Assembly: GCA_017303615.1 (NCBI GenBank)
Contig: JAFLCK010000002.1
Location: forward strand, 62,001 to 126,000
Reading direction: 5' to 3'
Origin: Obscuribacter phosphatis_A
GTDB taxonomy: Bacteria > Cyanobacteriota > Vampirovibrionia > Obscuribacterales > Obscuribacteraceae
Length of the DNA: 64,000 nucleotides
Part shown: piece after piece, positions 60,176 to 64,000 of the stretch
Layout: each line of letters opens with the position of its first letter
Numbering within the stretch: position 1 is the stretch's first letter
The notes under the pieces: model-generated
Told to the model about the DNA's origin: nothing
What the model saw: the letters and a program-made list of their open reading frames with translations, nothing else
Database searches by the model: none
Program-made: the position numbers and the translations under genes

Positions 60176-61110
60176 TATTCATCCTCGTCTATTGCTTCGG
60201 CAATTTTTTCTTGTTTATAGTTTGAAAATTCTTGCTCGTCTTGGTCGGGCTCAGGGCTGGTGAAAAGTAGCTTTCGCTGCCTGAGCATACGGTTTAAATC
60301 ATCTTGAATTTCATATTGGATTTGTCTGGCTAGCCGCAGTACAAGCTTTCGATCAGAGGCCTTTTCGGGTGGATAATCGAGCTTGATTGGCTTATGCACA
60401 TGCACCATCCAACGAATGGGCAGGGGAATGAGCATGAGCGGAAAAGGCAGCCAGGGGAAGGTCAAGGTCACCGGAAAGAAAGGCATTTTGAGAAAATGCG
60501 CAATTTCTTTCAGATTGGTGAACTCGGGATATATTTCGTCGCCGCCTAAGGTTGACACGGGTATGAGCGGGGTGCCTGTGGCAATAGCCAATTGCACAAA
60601 GCCCGGATGGAAATCGAGCACCCGGTACCTTTCCCGAAATGGTTTGCCCACACCTCTGATGCCCTCTGGATAAATGCCGACAAGCTCGCCCATTTCGATT
60701 AACTGTCGAGCATTGCTGAGCGAAGCTCGCACTTGCCCTGTGGCTTTCACCCAGTTGGAGAGACCCGGTATATGAAAGAACCAGTCGGTGACCAGATAGC
60801 GAATCCGCCTGGCACTGTCATGACCGGAAGCCATAGCCATAGAAATCATCGCCCCATCTAGGGGCAAGAGTCCCGAATGGTTCCCCACCAGTATGGCCGC
60901 CCCATCTCGAGGAATGTTTTCCACTCCTTTAACTCTCACTTTGAAATACTCTTCAAAAAGAAAGCGAAAGAAAGGCTCCCAGCGGGCATAGGTCTCAAGC
61001 GAAAAGCCGAACTGATCGGGGGCGCTGTAGCGCCGCACAAAATCAGGGTTGGTCCGCGCTAGACGGGCCACCGGGTCTTCGCTAAAGAGTCGCTGCAGGG
61101 ACTTTTTCAT
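60175..61110 (-). CDS. PlsC-like acyltransferase
   Basis: A 311-residue LPLAT-family acyltransferase. The catalytic block is VGNHSGLLPLDGAM (His78, Asp85), the acceptor-binding motif is GIYPEGIRGVGKPF, and the helix after it has FHPGFVQLAIATGTPLIPV. A membrane-associated hydrophobic region and FPWLPFPLMLIPLPIRW follow. The family acylates lysophosphatidic acid or glycolipids at the inner membrane. The C-terminal 30 residues are acidic. It is followed by a paralogue with lost catalytic residues. No strong ribosome-binding site is seen before the ATG. Confidence 0.85.
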   Translation of the reverse strand: MKKSLQRLFSEDPVARLARTNPDFVRRYSAPDQFGFSLETYARWEPFFRFLFEEYFKVRVKGVENIPRDGAAILVGNHSGLLPLDGAMISMAMASGHDSARRIRYLVTDWFFHIPGLSNWVKATGQVRASLSNARQLIEMGELVGIYPEGIRGVGKPFRERYRVLDFHPGFVQLAIATGTPLIPVSTLGGDEIYPEFTNLKEIAHFLKMPFFPVTLTFPWLPFPLMLIPLPIRWMVHVHKPIKLDYPPEKASDRKLVLRLARQIQYEIQDDLNRMLRQRKLLFTSPEPDQDEQEFSNYKQEKIAEAIDEDE

Positions 61111-61133
61111 GGCATGCGGCTAACTTAATCGGG

Positions 61134-61310
61134 TTATCTACGGACGATTTTGCCCAAAAGCCAAAGGAAGCCAAGCACACCAGGTCCGAAAGAGACAATC
61201 AGAATGAATCGTTTGAGCAAATAGCGCAAAAGATGTTTGCCTTTCTCGGAAGCATCTTCCATGCCGGTTTTCAGATCCGAATCTTGCTCTTGGGTGTCGA
61301 ATTCTTGCAT
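61134..61310 (-). CDS. 58-aa single-helix membrane protein
   Basis: A small gene starting MQEFDTQEQDSD and ending KIVRR. The 58-residue product has an acidic N-terminus, a basic stretch KGKHLLRYLLKRF and one membrane helix (about residues 34-54, ending FLWLLGK). AGGTGA lies about six bases before the ATG, which supports translation. It stops 24 bp before the start of the acyltransferase gene on the same strand, so it is likely in that operon and may help anchor or regulate the acyltransferases (inference). Confidence 0.7.
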   Translation of the reverse strand: MQEFDTQEQDSDLKTGMEDASEKGKHLLRYLLKRFILIVSFGPGVLGFLWLLGKIVRR

Positions 61311-61479
61311 TTATAGTTCACCTATTTAATCTAAACCAAATTACTGGCTTCCGCGGCTCAGTATATATATTTACTGCTATCTTTATAGGCAATTTTCAGA
61401 GAGGCTTAAGAAACATTAAGCAGCCCACAGAGCTGTATAATCGACAATTTGTTAGTTACTCAATAGGAAAGACCGCGAA

Positions 61480-61797
61480 ATGCAACCAGACTTCGAACAA
61501 ATCATGCGCTCTATGTCTAAAGCCCAAGAACAGTTGATGAAAGTTCAAGGCGAATTGTCCAACACCGTGGTTGAAGGTCAAGCTGGCGGCGGCGCAGTGA
61601 AAATCACTTGCAACGGCGAATTTAGCTTCAAAAGCCTGAAAATCAAACCGGAAGCCGTAGATCTGTCAGACCTATCCATGCTGGAAGATTTGATTTTGGC
61701 TGCAGTCAATGATGCCAGCCGCAAAGCCAAAGAAGCCGGCGAAGAGAAGATGAAATCGTCTATGAGCGGCATTCCCATGCCCCCAGGCTTGTTCTAA
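61480..61797 (+). CDS. YbaB/EbfC nucleoid-associated protein
   Basis: A 105-residue protein of usual YbaB length. The helical start FEQIMRSMSKAQEQLMKVQG, the strand region VEGQAGGGAVKITCNGEF and the SLKIKPEAVDLSDLSMLEDL helix with MPPGLF at the end match the family. YbaB binds DNA as a dimer and is nearly always encoded next to recR, as here. TAGGAAAG lies upstream of the ATG. Confidence 0.93.
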   Translation: MQPDFEQIMRSMSKAQEQLMKVQGELSNTVVEGQAGGGAVKITCNGEFSFKSLKIKPEAVDLSDLSMLEDLILAAVNDASRKAKEAGEEKMKSSMSGIPMPPGLF

Positions 61798-61822
61798 TTC
61801 TAGTCGGCAGCAATAAATAATC

Positions 61823-62419
61823 GTGTATTTCACTCCGCCACTGGCCAGACTGATCGAAGAATTCCAAAAGTTTCCCGGCGTCGGCCCGAAGTCGGCGCAG
61901 CGCATGGCATTCTTTGTGCTCAATATGAGCGATAACGATGTTCAGAGCCTGGCCCGTGTGCTGGTGGATGCCAAAGACAAAGTCAAACACTGCTCATCTT
62001 GTTTTCATTTATCGGCAAACGACCCCTGCGAAATTTGCACAAACGTGCGCCGCGAAAAAACTACGATTTGCGTTGTGGCTGACAGCCGCGATGTAATTGC
62101 CCTAGAAAAGACCAGAGAATACAAGGGTTTCTACCATGTTCTCAATGGTCTAATTTCGCCGCTTGAAGGCCGTGGTCCGGAGCAACTGCGCATCAAAGAA
62201 CTTTTAGCCCGCACCGCCGGCGGCACCATCAAAGAAATCATTTTAGCCATCAACCCAACTATAGAAGGCGATGCTACTGTTCTTTATATAAGCAGTCTGG
62301 TCAAACCCTTGGGCATCAAGACAACCCGCATCGCCTTTGGTTTACCGGTCGGCTCAGACTTGGAATATGCCGATGAAGTAACACTGACACGCGCCTTAGA
62401 AGGGCGCCGTGAAGTTTAG
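61823..62419 (+). CDS. recR: Recombination mediator protein RecR
   Basis: A 198-residue RecR of standard length. The N-terminal helix-hairpin-helix is FPGVGPKSAQRMAFF, the zinc finger is C57/C60/C69/C72 (CSSCFHLSANDPCEIC), and the Toprim domain follows with VADSRDVIALEKT and the GRGPEQ region. RecR forms a ring that loads RecA with RecO/RecF at gaps. The start is GTG at 61823. The ybaB-recR order is the usual one. Confidence 0.96.
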   Translation: MYFTPPLARLIEEFQKFPGVGPKSAQRMAFFVLNMSDNDVQSLARVLVDAKDKVKHCSSCFHLSANDPCEICTNVRREKTTICVVADSRDVIALEKTREYKGFYHVLNGLISPLEGRGPEQLRIKELLARTAGGTIKEIILAINPTIEGDATVLYISSLVKPLGIKTTRIAFGLPVGSDLEYADEVTLTRALEGRREV

Positions 62420-62424
62420 CTGCC

Positions 62425-64000
62425 ATGGAAAATGCTGGCAGTACTTCATCAAAAGAGCGCTTGCTTGAACTGGCAAAATCGAGCACCTTTGCCCTAATCG
62501 ACGGCAAGCTTTCTGAGGGCGGGCTAAGAGAAACGCTCTCCACTCTTGCACCAGGCAGCATCATTGACCAAAAGTTTGAAGTTGTAGAACTTTTGGGCAG
62601 CGGCGGTATGGGTTCGGTTTATAAAGTAAAGCATCTGCACCTGGGCAACTTGGTGGCACTGAAAACATTCTCAGGCAAAGAAGTGAGAGCGGCAGCCTGG
62701 CAAAGATTTGAACGAGAAGCCAAATCTATTGCCAGCCTCAGACATCCGAATATCATCTCGGTTCTCGACTTTGGCATAAACGACTCAAAACCATACTACA
62801 CAATGGAATTGGTGGTGGGCGAATCTCTTGCCGAACGTATCGAAAGAAAGGGCGCCCTATCTGAGCGAGAACTGCTCTATGTCATAGCCAGACTTGCCGA
62901 CGCCCTTTCGCACTCGCACAAAAAAGGCATTATTCACCGCGATCTTAAACCCGCCAATGTTTATATCGAACTGGCCGGCGATCAAATAAGCAATCTCAAA
63001 TTGGCCGACTTTGGCGTCGCCGGACTGTTATCTCGCCAAGAGAGCAAAAAAGAAACAAGCAAAAAAGAAGCAAATTTTTCAGACCAGCGACTAACCCTAC
63101 CGGGAGCCGTTTTCGGCAGCCCGCTTTACATGAGCCCGGAGCAGTCGCGCGGTGAAGAGCTTGATGGCAGAACCGATATTTATTCCCTTGCTTGTCTAAT
63201 CTATGAATGTGTCACCGGTGTGCCACCATATGCAGGGACGACTGCCATAGAAACTTTCATCTTGCATAATACTGCGCCCATTCCGTCTTTATCAGAATAC
63301 AAAGCCAGCACGCCCAAGTGGCTTGATACACTTTATTTAGCCATGATGGCAAAAGAGCGAGAATCGCGAATTCCCACTATGGATGAAGTACTGGACACTC
63401 TGGAATTCAATGTAGGAAGAAAGAGTAAGAAAATCGCTGCCGGTAAAAACAAGGCGGGCACGCTCAAAACAGAAGAAGAAAGAGAAGAAGAAACAAGTGA
63501 AAAACAGACAGACAGGAGAAGCGGTACAAACCGAACTCTGCCACTGAAAGCAGTGCTAATCAGCGCAGCACTAACTATAGCGATTGCCTCTATCGGCGGT
63601 GCCGCCTACTATCTATTTTCTAAGTCATCCAAGCCCATGCTTAAGAGCCAGGGTCTACCCAAAGTGCCTGTAGAAGTGACAAAGGAACAACTTGAAAAAG
63701 TAAACCAACCGCTCAGTCGGGTGGTTGGACAACATATTTATTTTCAGCTTCCGTCTGAACCAATCGGAGCATTGACTATACAGCAGAAAGCAGTACCCGA
63801 AGAAACCAGAACATTCAACTGCTTGACCAGTGACATGGTGCGAATTGAATTCAACGACAGTTTTCCTGATAAACCAGAGCAATTGAGCCTCTTTGCCCCT
63901 GAAACATTTACAGGTATTGCCCAAGGGAAAGGTGTAGCTTTTGACTGGGGAGATGAATATTTTCCTTATCTAGCCAGGTTCAAACGCCTTTATGCTGTAG
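62425..64000 (+). CDS. PknB-type Ser/Thr protein kinase, truncated by the window end
   Basis: Open from ATG 62425 to the end of the window (over 525 residues). The cytoplasmic kinase domain is canonical: GSGGMGSVYK at 58-67, Lys80 in LVALK, HRDLKPAN at 171, DFG at 195-197 and SPEQSRGEELDGRTDIYSLA. A charged linker and one membrane helix (about residues 375-398) follow, then an extracytoplasmic domain. It differs from the five RDD-related kinases, which lack this C-terminal ectodomain and have the pre-kinase W box. It begins 5 bp after recR. The C-terminus is not visible. Confidence 0.9.
   Translation, partial: MENAGSTSSKERLLELAKSSTFALIDGKLSEGGLRETLSTLAPGSIIDQKFEVVELLGSGGMGSVYKVKHLHLGNLVALKTFSGKEVRAAAWQRFEREAKSIASLRHPNIISVLDFGINDSKPYYTMELVVGESLAERIERKGALSERELLYVIARLADALSHSHKKGIIHRDLKPANVYIELAGDQISNLKLADFGVAGLLSRQESKKETSKKEANFSDQRLTLPGAVFGSPLYMSPEQSRGEELDGRTDIYSLACLIYECVTGVPPYAGTTAIETFILHNTAPIPSLSEYKASTPKWLDTLYLAMMAKERESRIPTMDEVLDTLEFNVGRKSKKIAAGKNKAGTLKTEEEREEETSEKQTDRRSGTNRTLPLKAVLISAALTIAIASIGGAAYYLFSKSSKPMLKSQGLPKVPVEVTKEQLEKVNQPLSRVVGQHIYFQLPSEPIGALTIQQKAVPEETRTFNCLTSDMVRIEFNDSFPDKPEQLSLFAPETFTGIAQGKGVAFDWGDEYFPYLARFKRLYAV

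Overview
The window is about 64 kb of gene-dense bacterial chromosome of moderate GC. I see no phage, no insertion sequence and no CRISPR array. Tetratricopeptide and other repeat proteins are abundant, there are six Hanks-type Ser/Thr kinases, TadE/TadG-like pseudopilin sets, a Rieske/cytochrome b operon with b6-like features, and many TTG/GTG starts. This combination is most like a non-photosynthetic relative of Cyanobacteria (Melainabacteria/Vampirovibrionia, Obscuribacterales type). That assignment is inference from gene content only; no rRNA is present.

Layout: (1) 0.1-3 kb: esterase, an unusual tRNA-Tyr, a small terminator-ended intergenic transcript candidate, a TM2 protein and a VOC-fold protein. 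(2) 3.1-11.4 kb: two paralogous Tad-like clusters (TadE, VWA-bearing TadG, TadE), the first headed by a TPR protein and the second by a degenerate GGDEF protein and an unknown protein. (3) 11.7-17.2 kb: CoA-disulfide-reductase-like enzyme with rhodanese domain, Nudix hydrolase, ArsR regulator with SRPBCC partner, SnoaL-like protein and HtpX. (4) 17.2-26.5 kb: TPR proteins, an exported-looking glycogen-debranching-type glycosidase, L,D-transpeptidase and ArfB. (5) 26.5-30.5 kb, minus strand: a third TadE/TadE/TadG set with LRR and DUF2939-like genes. (6) 30.6-41.3 kb: TPR protein, a thioredoxin-like protein with Pro-Glu-Lys repeats, two RDD-kinase fusions, an SLH lipoprotein and a membrane kinase. 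(7) 41.4-53.3 kb: FAD oxidoreductase, LysR regulator, the Rieske/cytochrome b operon flanked by two CydA-like proteins, PhyH-type oxygenase, small membrane proteins and a ThiD-ThiE fusion. (8) 53.6-59.4 kb: a second kinase pair and HEAT/LRV-type repeat proteins. (9) 59.4-64 kb: tandem acyltransferases (one lacking the catalytic His/Asp), a small membrane protein, YbaB, RecR and a PknB-like kinase running off the end.

The most system-like signals are two. The first is a family of five related membrane kinases in two loci. Each locus has large kinases whose DFG glycine is replaced, followed by one small kinase with intact DFG, and all five share a pre-kinase box of the form Y/F-T-x2-W-x3-L. The second is an electron-transfer operon encoding CydA-like protein, Rieske protein, full-length cytochrome b with b6-type histidine spacing, and a CydA-like protein fused to cytochrome c. 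The first suggests lineage-specific signalling; the second suggests a quinol-oxidising complex that differs from standard bc1 and b6f.
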